Shown here piece by piece: positions 35,437-49,227 of a DNA stretch of 64,000 nt. The notes under the pieces were generated by a model. It was given only the letters and a program-made list of their open reading frames with translations. It had not been told where the DNA came from and did no database searches. The stretch's first letter is position 1. Each line of letters starts with the position of its first letter. A program made the translations under genes and the position numbers. This DNA is from Thinopyrum elongatum (Eukaryota > Streptophyta > Magnoliopsida > Poales > Poaceae): NCBI GenBank assembly GCA_011799875.1, contig CM022301.1:214665888-214729887 (forward strand), read 5' to 3'.

Positions 35437-38156
35437 ATTTTAAGTGATTTTCTAGACATTTAATGACCGTAATTCAAATTTGAACTACATCTACATGCAA
35501 CGGCTAACCATAACGGTTTGAAAAAACATATTTGTGTACTTGTGTGTGAGTTAATTCCATGTGCAGTAAATTGGAAGGAATTTTCAAACATATTGGTGTC
35601 ACGGCCTGGACACATGCATGGAATGCCATGCCATTTAAATTCCAAAAAATTAAAAAATGATCAGAAACACATGAAACCTTGCTTGATGTAATGTCATGCC
35701 ACCAAGATGATGTGGTAAATTTTTTGGCATGTTTGACGAAAGTTTGGACACACACCCCTCACAAACCGGAGCAACTCACTAGAAGGCTCGTGGTTCCGAG
35801 AGGGAAGAATGCATGTTTGATGATGAACGGGAGATAGCTTCCTCTTACGGCCTTCAAAGTTTTTGTACATTTAACATGCACTAATACAACTGTCATGTGA
35901 AAATTTGGAAAATTCTAGGGGTCATTTGACCTTTTTAAGACATTTAAGTGATTTTCTAGCCATTTAATGACCGTAATTCAAATTTGAACTACATCTACAT
36001 GCAATGGCTAACCATAACGGTTTGAAAAATCATATTTGTGTACTTGTGTGCGAGTTAATTCCTTGGGCAGTAAATTGGAAGGAATTTTCAAACATATTGG
36101 TGTCACGGCCTGGAAACATGCATGGAGTGCCATGGCATTTAAATTCCAAAAAAATAAAAAATGATCAAAAACACATGAAACCTTGCTTGATGTAATGTCA
36201 TGCCACCAAGATGATGTGGTAAAATTTTTGGCATGTTTGACGAAAATTTGGACACACACCCCTCACAAGCCGGAGCAACTCACAAGAAGGCTCGTGGTCC
36301 CGAGAGGGAACAATGCATGTTTGATGACGAACGGGAGATAGCTTCCTCTTACGGCCTTCAATTTTTTTTCTACATTTAACATGCACTAATACAACTGTCA
36401 TGTGAAAATTTGGAAAATTCTTGGGGTCATTTGACCTTTTATAGACATTTAAGTGATTTTCTAGCCATTTAATGACCATAATTCAAATTTGAACTACATC
36501 TACATGCAACGGCTAACCATAACGGTTTGAAAAATCATATTTGTGTACTTGTGTGCGAGTTAATTCCATGTGCAGCAAATTGGAAGGAATTTTCAAACAT
36601 ATTGGTGTCACGGCTTGGACACGTGCATGGAGTGCCATGGCATTTAAATTTCAAAAAATAAAAAAATGATCAGAAACACATGAAACCTTGCTTGATGTAA
36701 TGTCATGCCACCAAGATGATGTGGTAAAAAATTTGGCATGTTTGACGAAAGTTTGGACAGACACCCCTCACAAACCGGAGCAACTCACAAGAAGGCTCGT
36801 GGTTCCGAGAGGGAAGAATGCATGTTTGATGACGAACGGGAGATAGCTTCCTCTTACGGCCTTCAAATTTTTTCTACATTTAATGCGCACTAATACAACT
36901 GTCATGTGAAAATTTGGAAAATTCTAGGGGCCATTTGATGTTTTAAAGACATTTAAGTGATTTTCTAGCCATTTAATGACCATAATTCAAATTTGAACTA
37001 CATCTACATGCAACGACTAACCATAACGGTTTGAAAAATCATATTTGTGTACTTGTGTGCGAGTTAATTCCATGTGCAGTAAATTGGAAGGAATTTTCAA
37101 ACATAGGTGTCACGGCCTGGACACATGCATGGAGTGCCATGCCATTTAAATTCCAAAAAATAAAAAAAATGATCAGAAACACATGAACCTTGCTTGATGT
37201 AATGTCATGCACCAAGATGATGTGGTAAAAAATTTGGCATGTTTGACATAAGTTTGGACACACACCCCTCACAAACCGGAGCAACTCACAAGAAGGCTCG
37301 TGGTTCCGAGAGGGAACAATGCATGTTTGATGACAAACGGGAGATAACTTCCTCTTACGGCCTTCAATTTTTTCTACATTTAACATGCACTAATACAACT
37401 GTCATGTGAAAAATTGGAAAATTCTAGGGGTCATTTGACCTTTTAAAGACATTTAAGTGATTTTCTAGCCATTTAATGACCATAATTCAAATTTGAACTA
37501 CATCTACATGCATCGCTAACCATAACGGTTTGAAAAATCATATTTTTGTGTACTTGTGTGTGAGTTAATTCCATGTGCAGTAAATTGGAATGAATTTTCA
37601 AACCGGAGTGCCATGCCATTTAAATTCCAAAAAATTAAAAAATGATCAGAAACACATGAAACCTTGCTTGACGTAATGTCATGCCACCAAGATGATGTGG
37701 TAAAAAAATTGGCCTGTTTGACGAAAGTTTGGACAGACACCCCTCACAAACCGGAGCAACTCACTAGAAGGCTCGTGCTTTCGAGAGGGAACAATGCATG
37801 TTTGATGACGAATCGACGATAGCTTCCTCTTATGGGCTTAAATTTTTTTCTATAGTTAACGTGCACTAATACAACTGTCATGTAAAAATTTGGAAAATTT
37901 CTGGGGTCATTTAACATTTTTAAGACATTTAAGTGATTTTCTAGCCATTTAATGACCGTAATCCAAATTTGAACTACATCTACATGCAGCGGCTAACCAT
38001 AACGGTTTGAAGAATCATATTTGTGTATTTGTGTGCGAGTTAATTCCATGTGCTGTAAATTGGAACAAATTTTCAAACATATTGGTGTCACGGCTTGGAC
38101 ACATGCATCGAGTGCCATGGCATTTAAATTCCAAAAAAATAAAAATGATCAGACGA
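35437..38156. repeat. Tandem array of about 500-bp units, about 5.4 copies
   Basis: The landmark TAAGTGATTTTCTAG recurs at 35441, 35945, 36450, 36954, 37454 and 37930, giving periods of 504, 505, 504, 500 and 476. Each unit has CATTTAATGACC, ACGGTTTGAA, GGTGTCACGG and CATGCCACCAAGATGATG in the same order. Units differ by small substitutions and deletions; the fifth has lost about 25-30 bp around GGTGTCACGG. An 83-codon minus-strand open frame with the same ends occurs in units 1 and 2 and is broken in the others. No homology was recognised. Confidence 0.9.
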
Positions 38157-38232
38157 TGTAAATATCTGGTGTTCAAAAAAGAAAATGTAATGATCTGGCA
38201 AGACAACCGGGCCCCACATGATTGGCAGTCAG

Positions 38233-38244
38233 GCTCTGATACCA
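38233..38244 (-). other. PBS (tRNA-Met type) next to Tekay-like LTR B
   Basis: GCTCTGATACCA on the plus strand is the complement of TGGTATCAGAGC and lies four bases left of LTR B. It defines minus orientation and marks LTR B as a 5' LTR. Only about 75 bp of further internal sequence precede it before the tandem array. Confidence 0.75.
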
Positions 38245-38248
38245 ACAC

Positions 38249-41200
38249 TGTCAGGACCCCGATCCTAAGTCACACCGATCTAGCATGTAACACATCATAT
38301 CACTTTGCAGCCTCACGCACGGTAACCCACGGCTGCCACCTTACCCGGGCCGGGTTCGTTTGCGCCTTTTGGATCACGTATATGATAGTGTTGCTAGCAT
38401 CCATATGACAGAGAACCCGGGCCGACATGACTAGTTGTAAAGCCAAGGTGGCACAAACTTATAGGGACAGGCATACGTAACCCAGCAATGAACGTGTCGG
38501 TCATCAACGTATAAATCCAAGTCGTAGCAAGCTACAAGGACTTAAAGGAACAACGCGTGACATTTCCCCGAAGGGTCAGACACAGGAACAAAGAAGGATA
38601 CATGCCGACCAACCTAAGTGTTTTGGAGCAGTAGCGAACTACCATGGCTCAGTGGAAGCACCAGGAGACATTTCCCCACAAGGAAGGCTACCAAGAATAA
38701 ACAACTAGGTGTCAGATCCCACACATAGCAATACATGTTACACGTACGCATAACATGCAAGTATGCGTTGTACAACATGGCATCACAACATAACAACTCA
38801 TGTAGATAAATTAAAGGCCCAGAAGAGCCATCATAGCATTTATTACAAGCAGCGGGTCTCATGACCCTTCACACAAAGTCATAGAAGCCAAGCGGAAGCA
38901 TAAACATGTTTGAGTACAGACATCTGAAAAGAGAGAAGGCTAGAAAGCCTGTCTACCTACAAGACCCTCCGAAGGAACCAGACCTCTGTCTGGGATTCCC
39001 AAGCTAATCGTCAAAGCCCACGTGAAACTACTAGTGAGAATGAAGTCTCTCTACAAAAACATAAATTAAGCAAACATGAGTACAAATGTACTCAACAAGA
39101 CTTTCATCAGAACTAGCTACTCATGTATCAGTATCAACAAAGGGGTGGTGGAGTTTAACTGTAGCAAGCCAGCTTTGACTCTGTGGCTATCCTGTACTAT
39201 GACTACCGGTACTTTCTTTAAGGTGGAAGATCACACACGAGTCCACATATTCACCATATCAATACACCACTATGGACCACTCCCGACTCCCTACGAGAAG
39301 GCCATCCATAGCACTCACTCTTATCTTGTGTGTTTTAGAGTATCCACTTCTAGTTGTCTATGAACAATGTAAGCTTTCCAAGTAGTCCATATCCGCGGAC
39401 GTGGCTATTCGAATAGATCATATATAACCCTGTAGGGGTGTACTTCTCCACACATGTTTCCACCACTTAGCGTCTGCACACGACATGTGCTTGGCAGACT
39501 TCAAGCGAAAGCCGACGTGGGTGTAGACCACAACCTGACTAACCACACAATTCTCTAGTCCAGGTTTATCGCCTATTTGAGTTCCATCCACAAGGAAGTC
39601 CGGCCAACGTTTCCACTACGGCCCCAAACGATGTGTGCAGGGTTCTCAAGCCCACCAAACGGGTGCCCCGGTACATCATGCCACTTGCCTACCGCATCAT
39701 AGCCCACCCCTAGGGTCAGTGCTATGCACGACCTCCAATATACTACAAACACCAGAAACTACTTGCAACTCCTCGACAGAGGACAGGGGGGTTAATAAGT
39801 CGAGCAGGGTCATATTTCAGGGCCCAACGTGTGGTAGTAGTTGTTCTTGGATCACAAACACGGAACTCAGTTTGTGAGAACGGCTTTAATGAGACAACCC
39901 ACCATGTACTCCTACATGGCCTCTCATCGCTACCTTTACCAAATCGTGTTCACACACTTAGGTCTCAATAGTAGGACATGTTCACCTCCATTCCAATCCA
40001 TCCCAGATGAATCAGACCTGACACAACTCAAAGCATAGCAGGCATAACAAGCAAGCATAAATGAGTAGGCACATCATGGCTCAAATAATTCCTACTCATG
40101 CTAGTGGGTTTCAACTATTTACTGTGGCAAAGACAGGTCATGCAGAGGAATGGCTTCAACTACCGCAACATGTAATAGTTGAATTGTTGTTGTCATAATG
40201 CAGTAAAAGAGAACAGGAGTGAGAGAGTGGGATTGTATCAGAGTGATCAGGGGGGGTTGCTTGCCTGGCACTTCTGAAGATGATATAGCTCTTCATCGGT
40301 GTCATCGATCACATCGTCGGAACAACGTCTACTGAGAGGGGACAAACACCGGCAAACAAGAGGGAACACATCAATGCAATGCAACAATATGATGCATGAT
40401 CATGACATGGCAACATGTTGTTGATTGAGCTAATGCAAGTTGTAGAGGATTAAATGAAGTTGATTTGAACCAGGGGTTCAAATTTAAACTCCATATAAAG
40501 CATTTCATATGCCATTCATTTGATTTCTCCAATTCAGCAACTATAAGTTGTTCCAACATGCATGAAAATGCCATAAACAGATTCTTTGGATTTTTCTGAT
40601 AAATTTTCATATATAAATTATTTCATTCTGAGCTACGGTTGAATTTCTACGATTTTTATAAGTTTTAGGCATTTTATGAGATTAATAAATCATTTCTGAT
40701 TTATTTAAAATCCAGAAAGCAATTATGACATCACCCTTGCATCAGCTCTGCGTTAGCAAATCAACTGGGTCAGTCTAGGTCAAACCTGACCAGTGGGGCC
40801 CACTGGTTAGTGGCTCAACTAATTAACAAGGTTAATTGGCGTTAAGTTAATACTAACTAAACTGTTAGTGGGGTCTGGGCCCACTAGTCAGTGATTCAGT
40901 GGGTTAGTTAGGTCTAATTAAAAGTTTAACCAAAGATTAGCAAGGCTGGGGCCCACATGTCAAAGACCCAGGGGAGTCAAACCATGGTCAGCTGGGGTCA
41001 AACCCGCCGGCGAGGCCAGACGCGGCGGAAGGCTTCAGATTTGCTCCCCCGATGACCAAATTGACGGCGGAGAGGCTCTACAGAAACAACACACTCTGAC
41101 ACGTCGAGTGGTGGTGGTGCGAGGTGCTGGGGTGCCCGGAATCGTCGGCGGCGAACAAAATGGCGGCGACCGGAGTTCGTGCATGTTCGGTTTGGTGCTA

Positions 41201-42319
41201 GGGGGCACGACAGGTCGAACGGGTGGGTGCTCGGCTCCTGGGAGCGTGCTGAGCACAGGGCGATGCTCAGGCACAAGCTTCAGTGGATGTAGCGGCGGTA
41301 ATGACATGGCCGACAGTGATGAGCCCTCGGGCTCGGCGGTGGAGCTAGCTAGGGCGAGCAAATGACAACACGAAGAGAAAGGGAAGAAGCGGTAGCTCAC
41401 AGGGAAGACGGAGAGTGGGTCAGCAGGCTCAGAGATGCACAGACGGCGATGAATTTGATGGCGACAATCCACAGGACCAAGGAGGAAGAAGATGACGCCG
41501 CCAGTGATGCAGAGCTTCCCCGGTTGCGTGGCTCGATGATGACGACGAGTACGGTGAGGCGGTTTTCTTGGACAAGTTGGTTGGGCGAGGGGTGTCCGGT
41601 GGCAGCAAGGACGGTGAGTGGCGGCGATGGCTTCGCTCGGGTGGATGTGCGCAAGAGAGACAGAGGAGGGGAGAGAGGGCGAGGAGTGCTCGAGGGGGGT
41701 TCTGTAGGGTGCCGTGGCGCTCTGAGTGCCCTCCAGTAGCAGCGGCAAGCAGGAGGTGGCCGCGCGCGTGCTGGCGTGCAGCGGCCACATGCTCTCGTGC
41801 CCACTGGCATGAGGCTGAAGACAAACCAGCCCCTGGCGGGCTAGGCCGCTACAGTACTGGGCCGTGGTAAGTTGTCTCTCTCTCTATTTTCTGATTTTAC
41901 TTCCTGTTTCTATTTATTTTGCTCTGTTTGGTTTAGTAATAATACTAAACTATTTTAGTAAATTCTGAAAATATTTTTTGGATGCTAACTGGATAATTCC
42001 AGAGCCCCAGCAAGAGTTTCAGAATTATTGGAGATGTTGAAAATGTATATAGCATTTAAAAGCCCCAATTCAAATACTTATGGTTTAATTCAAAAATCCA
42101 GAATGTCCTAGAAACATATGCATCTTTTTTGGCAAAGGTTTTAACCTTTATCAATCATTTTGAAGCGCATTTTGGGTTCATTGAAAAAGATTTATTGAAC
42201 CTATTTGAATTCATTAGGTGCTAGGGTTTATCAATCCCCATTTCAACTTCCCTTTGAAAATAACATGATGCATGGGTGCTGATGCAAGGACAGGCAAGGA
42301 CTAAGCTAGAGTTGTGACA
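38249..42319 (-). repeat. Tekay-like long LTR, copy B (complete)
   Basis: 4071 bp, starting TGTCAGGACCCCGATCC and ending TTGTGACA on the plus strand. The first 3.35 kb are collinear with copy A (19075-22442). The right edge meets the SIRE RT frame exactly at 42320. No genes inside; the open frames differ between A and B. Confidence 0.84.
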
Positions 42320-43510
42320 ACATCTCAAATTTCTTCGACATGAGGCTTCCAAACTTTTCACCAAAATGAGGGTTAGTAGAACCAAATATGATATCGTCGA
42401 CATAGATTTGGCACACAAATAATTCTCCATCAACCCTTTTAGTAAAAAGAGTAGAATCAATTTTCCCAATTTCAAAGCCTTTTTCAATAAGATACTTGGT
42501 CAAGCATTTATACCATGCTCTAGGAGCTTGTTTAAGACCATAAAGACCTTTGTGTAGTTTGTAAACATGATTTTGTTTCTTGGGATTAACAAAGCTGGGA
42601 GGTTGCTTAACATAAACTTCCTCCTCAATTTCACCATTTAGAAAGACACGTTTAATATCCATTTGGTATAAGGTGATATCATGGTGATTGGCATAAGCAA
42701 GTAAAATGCGAATGGACTCAAGTCTAGCAACAGGGGCATATGTCTCACCATAGTCCATACCTTCGACTTGAGTGTAGCCTTGAGCAACGAGAGAAGCCTT
42801 GTTGTGTACAACTTGTCCATCCTCATGTTGCTTAATCCGGAACACCTATTTTGTACCAATAACGTTTTGATCATTGTTGGGCTTCTTAACCAATGTCCAC
42901 ACTTGGTTCCTTTCGAAGTTGTGGAGCTCTTCATGCATAGCGTTTATCCAATCCAGATCCTCAAGGGCTTCTTCTACCTTCATAGGTTCAATGCTAGAGA
43001 TGAATGAGTAATGTTCACAAAAGTTAGCCAAAAGAGATTTAGAGCGAGTGAATCTCCCAGTGTTTATGTCGTCAAGAATTTGTGCAACGGGATGATTCTT
43101 TGAGACTCTTCTCTAACTCGTGAGAGCTTTTGCTTGGGTTGTGGTGTAACATCCTCCTCCTCATCATCTTCTTCTTCATTGTTGTTGGCGTTGTCTTTCG
43201 CTTGTGGAGGTGGAGAAGGAGGTCGATGTGGATCATCTTGATGTACTTCCTGATTTCCTTCGTCTTGACGTGTTCCACTCGTGGATGCCTCCATGTCACC
43301 TTGTGGTTCACCTTGATGTGAAATAGAAGCTTCCACTTGAATGGATGAAGTGCTCTCCTTTACCTCCGTCGGGCGAATCTTACCAATAGATAAATCTTGA
43401 ATTGCTTCCGAGGGGTCTTTGTCTCCTACATCAATTGAGAATTTCTCTACTTGCGAGCCGTTAGATTCATCAAACTTCACATCTACCATCTCTTCAACTT
43501 TTCGGGTGAA
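42320..43510 (-). pseudogene. SIRE linker and reverse transcriptase, truncated
   Basis: Minus-strand copia RT: the acidic, Pro-rich linker (about 43490-43100) is followed by the RT start (WINAMHEELHNFERN near 42930), a TAG near 42846, then YAPVARLESIRIL near 42720, QMDIKRVFLNG near 42660 and catalytic YVDDIIFGS near 42400. It ends at KKFEM, where LTR B begins at 42319. The RNase H and the rest of RT were not found left of the insertion cluster, so a deletion accompanied or followed the insertion. Confidence 0.86.
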
Positions 43511-43540
43511 ATTGTTGTAGACATGGTAAGTGTGAGAGTT

Positions 43541-45390
43541 TCAGCCGTAACCGAGTAGAAAACCTTCATGAGATTTAGGAGCAAATTTTGAACGACGATG
43601 CTTATCTAGAATGTAGCATTTTGAATATAATACTCTAAAGTATCCAACTTGGGGTTTGTTACCGGTGAGTAGCTCGTATGCCGTTTTACCGAGAAGCTTG
43701 TGAAGATATAGTCGATTTGTAGCATGACAAGCTGTCTCAACCGCTTTCGCCCAAAAGTGTCTTGGTGTCTTGTAATCATCAAGCATCGTTCTCGCCATAT
43801 CAATAAGAGTCCGGTTCTTCCTCTCAACAACTCCATTTTGTTGAGGTTTGTACGTAGCCAAGAACTCATGTGAAATCCCTTCTTCGTCAAGAAAGGTATC
43901 CACATTGGCGTTCTTGAACTCCGTTCCGTTATCACTTCGAACCTTCTTGATCTTCACTTCAAATTGATTTTGGGCCTTCTTGGCCAAGTTCTTGAAGATC
44001 TTTTGGACCTGCTATTTGTCATCAAGAAAGAACACGCACGTAAATCTGGAAAAATCATCAACAATGACCAAACCGAAAGAGTTTCCACCAAGGCTCTTAT
44101 AAGCGTTGGGACCGAAAAGATCCATGTGAAGTAGCTCAAGTGGTATTCTCGTGGTCATGATGTTCTTCACGGGATGACTTCCTCCAACTTGTTTTCCTGC
44201 TTGACAAGCACTACAAAGTCTATCCTTGTTAAATATAACATCTTTAACACCAAGGATATGATCACCTTTAATAATCTTATCAAGATTTCGCATGCCAACA
44301 TGTCCTACTCTTCTATGCCATAACCATCCTTTAGAATATTTAGCAATTAAACCAGTACGAGGTTGGGCTCTCTTAGTGAAATCAACAATGTATAGATCAC
44401 CTCTACGAATGCCGGTAAAGACCATATTATGGTTATCTCTACGAAACACTTGGCAATCTACTTCGGTAAACAAGACATTGAAACCAAAGTCGGCTAGTCT
44501 AGATATGGAAAGAAGATTGTAACCAAGAGATTCAACGAGCATAACATTTTGAATGGAGCTATCATTGGATATGGCCACCTTACCTAGGCCAAGTACCTTA
44601 CCCTTGGAGTTGTCTCCAAAAGTTACATACTTGCGTGGACCATCATTTTTGGCAATCTCACGGAATATGTCTTTATCTCCGGTCATGTGATCGGTACATC
44701 CACTGTCAAGAATCCCCTCTTTTCCTCCGGCCATATAATCATGAAGATTAGCCACGAGACTAAGATTTCTCGTAGTCTTGTCATAGTCAATATCACTTTC
44801 TTCGTCTTCATCATAATAACCATGCTCAACATCACTATCATCATTATGCATATGATCATCACCAAGAACAAGTGATTCATTAGATTTATGACCATGACAA
44901 TGTTCAAGTTTGTGAATTCTAATTGTCTCCGTGATGATGCTACTAATGATTCCAACATCACCCTTGGCACGCATAAGGTCAGGGAGCTCAAATAAGCATT
45001 CATCAAACTTGGGATCACTAGGCTTCATCTTATGAAAATCAATGGTCTTTTGAAGAATTTCATTCAGATTTTTCAAGGAATAATTTGGAAAGTGTTCTCA
45101 AGATAATTCCATATTGTATATGCGCATTTAAAGTTAGGTAAGCATGCAAGCACATTTCTAGGCAAGACTCTAATGATAAGATTAATCGTCCTAAGATTGC
45201 AAACCATGTCAAGATATTCATCGGGGATAGGATGCAAAAGATCAATAGGAGGCACATAAGGACTAAAAATATACTTGCTCAAATTATATTCATTGAAGAT
45301 CTCAAGCATTTCATTTTTCCATGAACCATAAAACTCCCCATAAAGAAGAGGCACTCTACGTCTAATACTCCTGAACATAGACTCATCCAT
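43541..45390 (-). pseudogene. SIRE gag remnant, protease and integrase
   Basis: Gag starts MDESMFRSIRRRVP at 45390, shifts frame at about 45075, and leads directly to protease (ILDSGCTDHMTG near 44700). No CCHC knuckle is present, so the nucleocapsid part appears deleted. Pre-integrase WLWHRRVGHVGMRNL is near 44330-44280. Integrase has the HMDLFGP and DDFSRF motifs near 44115 and 44050, a TAG at about 44010, then VRSDNGTEF near 43935 and QQNGVVERKNRT near 43830. A stop near 43541 precedes the linker. Not functional. Confidence 0.86.
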
Positions 45391-45431
45391 CTTCCTCCGA
45401 TGGTGATTAAACCAAAGCAATGGAGACCAAT

Positions 45432-45443
45432 GCTCTGATACCA
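45432..45443 (-). other. PBS of the SIRE-type element
   Basis: GCTCTGATACCA on the plus strand, the exact complement of TGGTATCAGAGC (initiator tRNA-Met type), two bases from the 5' LTR edge at 45446. Confidence 0.88.
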
Positions 45444-45445
45444 AT

Positions 45446-46489
45446 TGAAAGGATCAAGAAGAGGGGTCTAGAGGGGGGGGGGTGATTAGACCCTTAACAA
45501 GTAAAATTGGCAGTTTTTAGTTCTTCAAGTTAAGGTGGAGTTTAACACAAGTTAATGGACACACAATACATCTCAAGCAAGCATGACAAAAGTATAGGCA
45601 GTGGAAAGGGTAAAGCATGCAATTTGCAAGAATGTAAAGGGATGGGATTGGAGTGTGCAAACGCAATGGAGACATGGAGAATCTTTGGCGTGGTTCCGAT
45701 AGGTGTTGCTATCGTACATCCACGTTGATGGAGACTTCAACCCATGAAGTGTAACGGTTGCGCGAGTCCACGGAGGGCTCCACCCATGAAGGGTCCATGA
45801 AGAAGCAACCTTGTCTATCCCACCATGGCCATCACCCACGAAGGACTTGCCTCACTCGGGTAGATCTTCACGAAGTAGGCAATCTCCTTGCCCTTAAAAA
45901 CTTCTTGGTTCAACTCCACATCTTGTTGGAGGCTCCCAAGCGACACCTAACCAATCTAGGAGACACCACTCTCCAAAAGGTAATAGACAGTGTGTTGATG
46001 ATGAACTCCTTGCTCTTGTGCTTCAAATGATAGTCTCCCCGACACTCAACTCTCTCTCACAGATTTGGCTATGGTGAAAGAATGATTTGAGTGGAAAGGA
46101 ACTTGGGGAAGGCTAGAAATCAAGGTTCAAATGGTAGGAATGGAATATCTTGATCTCAACACATGAGTAGGTGGTTCTCTCTCAGAAAATGGATGGTGGA
46201 AGTGTATGCATGTTCTAATGGCTCTCCTCACTTATGAAGGAGGGGTGGAGGGTATATATAGCCTGCACACAAAATCCAACCGTTACACACTTTTGACCCA
46301 TCTCGGTGGCACCAATCAGTAAACTCGGTGGCACCGATCTGTACAAAAATATGAACGTTAAGAATCTCGGTGGGAGCGACAGGAACAACTCGGTGGGACC
46401 GATGTGCTAGGGCTTAGGGAAAACTTCATCTCAGTGGCACTGATTGCATCATCTCGGTGGGACCAAAGTGAATGCAATGAGCAACAGAG
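45446..46489 (-). repeat. 5' LTR of the SIRE-type element, left part
   Basis: Collinear with 15028-16069 of the other LTR, including the quasi-palindrome cluster (46298-46470). It is interrupted at CAACAGAG by the Tekay remnant. Confidence 0.9.
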
Positions 46490-46973
46490 TGTAACACCCC
46501 TGTGTAATAAGTACTGTGATCATCTGTTAATTATGCCAAGACATCTCCATTTGCAACGCTTGATCATAATGTTTAAACACTTCAATTCAAATTTCTCTCT
46601 GAAAATCAATTCAAATTCAAGTGCAAAATAATGTTGCTCAACACTTTCTAGAAAAATGTTCATCATTTGACAAAAATTCCATCACAATTATTTGTTAAGG
46701 AACACAACATCACTCTTGTGCAAAGATGGGCACTAGCAATTATAACAGCACCATTTCAGCATATTTAAATGCTATCCTATTTATGAAATATTCAAATGGA
46801 TTCAAAACCTGCCCAAACTTTTTGTGGGACATCAGAATATTCCACTGTATTTTTGTGACCAAGTTTCACATTTTTACAAAATCATTTGGTGGCTCAAAAT
46901 AATGCAAAACTATCTCTGAAAAAGAAAAATAGAAAAATAAAACGAGAAAAAGAAAAATGCCACTGTGGACTGG
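46490..46973 (+). repeat. Truncated left LTR of the Tekay remnant
   Basis: Begins TGTAACACCCCTGTGTAATAAG and matches the first 484 bp of the LTR at 49228. It ends at GTGGACTGG, where it joins pol sequence. The shared TGG suggests a microhomology deletion. Confidence 0.88.
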
Positions 46974-49190
46974 TTGTCTGAAGTGACATATCTCGGCCAC
47001 GTGATCTCCAAAGATGGCATTGCTGTTAATCCGGAACGAGTTCAGGCTATTCTCGAATGGACTCCACCGAAGATTGTCAAGCAAGTCAGAAGTTTTCTCG
47101 GCCTTTCAAGCTATTGTCATCGCTTTGTCGAAAATTTCTCAAAGATTGCTAAGCCTTTGACTGATCTGCTTCACAAAGGCGTTAAGTTTGAGTGGACAGA
47201 GAAATGTCAGGAAAGTTTTCAAACAATCAAAGACAAGCTGACATCTGCCCAAGTACTTGCTCCTCCAGATTCTCGCAAAGACTTCGTGATTTATTGTGAC
47301 ACATCCCATGAAGGATTAGGCTGTGTCCTAATGCAGGAGCATAAGGTGATTGCTTATGGCTCTCGACAGTTGCGTCCTCATGAAGAGAACTACCCTATCC
47401 ATGATCTAGAACTAGCTGCTGTCATCTATGCATTGAAGTTATGGTGACATTACCTCCTCGGTAATCATTGCGAGATCTACACGGATCATAAAAGTCTGAA
47501 TTACTTGTTCACTCAGCCATCTCTGAACCTCCGTCAGCAAAGATGGATGGAGATCATTACGGACTATGATTTGGGTATTTCTTATACCCCTGGCAAGGCT
47601 AATGTAATGGCTGATGCTTTGAGCCATAAATCCTACTGCTGTGAACTTGAAGTCCAGCTATAGCAACCACTCCTGTATGAAGAGATTCAAAAGCTAAATC
47701 TCGATATAGTTCCTCAAGGATACCTAAATACCATGGTTGTCGAACCAGACCTTGAGAAGGCTATTAAGAGTGCGCAAGCTAAAGATGCTAAAGTTGATCT
47801 GATGAAGAAAGATCTTCACCTTGATAAGTACAGGGATTTCTCGCTGTCTGAAGATGGAACCTTGTATTTCAGAGACCGCATTGTCATACCTCGCTTCGAA
47901 CTTATGACTGACAAGGTCATGAAGGAGGCACATGATACACCACTGTCTATTCATCTGGGTAGCACCAAGACGTATCATGATTTCCGTCAAAGGTACTGGT
48001 GGTCTAGAATGAAGTAGGATATTGCTCGATATGTTGCTAAATGTGATGTGTGTCGTCGCGTTAAAGCAGAACATCAGAAACCTGATGGAATTCTGCAACC
48101 CCTTCCTATTCCTCTATGGAAATGGGATAAGGTTCAGATGGATTTCATTACTGGCCTTCCCAAATCATAGAAGGGTCACGATGCTATTCTTGTCATCGTC
48201 GACCAACTCTCTAAAGTTGCAAACTTTCTGCCTGTCAAGGAGACTATTACTGCTAGTCAGTTAGCAGAGTTGTATATCTCCAGAATTGTTTCACTCCACG
48301 GCATTCCGAAGGAGATCAGTTCGGACCGTGGCGGACTTTTCACCTCAAAGTTCTGGGAAAGTTTCCAAGAAGCTATGGGAACTCATATTACCTGGAGTTC
48401 AGCTTATCACCCCCAGTCCCCAGGCCAAGTCGAGCGAGTAAATCAAGTGCTTGAAGACATGCTACGAGCTTGTGTTATTTCTTTTGGCAAGAAGTGGGAA
48501 GAATCTCTCCCACATGCCGAGTTCTCTTATAACAACAGCTATCAAGCCAGCTTGAAAATGGCCCCCTTCGAAGTACTTTATGGACGAAAGTGTTGAACCC
48601 CTCTGAATTGGTCAGAAACTGGGGAACGACCGCTCGTTAGCCCGGATATTATCCAACACGCAGAAGAGCAAGTTCGTATCGTCCATGAAAACCTCAAGGC
48701 GGCTCAGGACCGCCAGAAGAGCAACTATGATCGCAAACGATGGGGACTGACTTATCAACCTGGTGATCAAGCTTATCCGTGTGTCACTCCTATGAAGGGC
48801 ACTCACCGTTTCGGGATTAAGGGCAAGTTAGCTCCACGCTACATTGGTCCTTTCCACATTGTTGCAAGACGTGGTCAGGTGGCGTATAAATTGGAGTTGC
48901 CGCCGCAATTCTCTCATATCCACGACGTCTTCCATGTGTCGCAACTTCGTCGTTGCTTCAAGGAGTCTCCGCACCGAGTAGTGGATCACGAGATGCTCGA
49001 ATTGCAAGATGACCTATCGTATAAGGAGCATCCGATCCGCATTCTCGATGAAGCTGAACATCGAACCCGTCAGAAGGTTACCAAGTTTCTGAAAGTGCAG
49101 TAGTCAAATCATACAGAAGATGAAGCCACTTGGGAACGCGAGGATCATCTTCGGGAAGAATACCTCGACCTCTTTCCTTCTACCTCCTGA
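46974..49190 (+). pseudogene. Tekay pol 3' half: RT end, RNase H, integrase, chromodomain
   Basis: Starts inside the RT thumb ([12 protein letters not shown]) and proceeds to RNase H ([13 protein letters not shown] near 47290), the integrase zinc finger (about 47930-48060) and the catalytic core (MDFITGLP near 48137, SSDRGGLFTSKFW near 48320, PGQVERVNQ near 48420). The C-terminal GPFHIVARRGQVAYKLELP and HDVFHVSQLRR motifs are near 48850-48950. A chromodomain-like end (HPIRILDEAEHRTR, ATWEREDHL, about 49030-49165) identifies a chromovirus. At least six stops (near 47445, 47662, 48016, 48169, 48594 and 49101) kill it; most look like C-to-T changes. Confidence 0.9.
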
Positions 49191-49210
49191 ATTCTCGGGA
49201 CGAGAATTTC

Positions 49211-49227
49211 TTTTAGAGGAGGAGAAT
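49211..49227 (+). other. Polypurine tract of the Tekay element
   Basis: TTTTAGAGGAGGAGAAT directly precedes the LTR start TGTAACACC, the normal position of the second-strand primer. Confidence 0.65.

Noticed and set aside
45073..45444. SIRE gag start placed at the first ATG (45444)
   Set aside because: That ATG lies within the LTR/PBS junction. The ATG at 45390 fits the start of SIRE gag.
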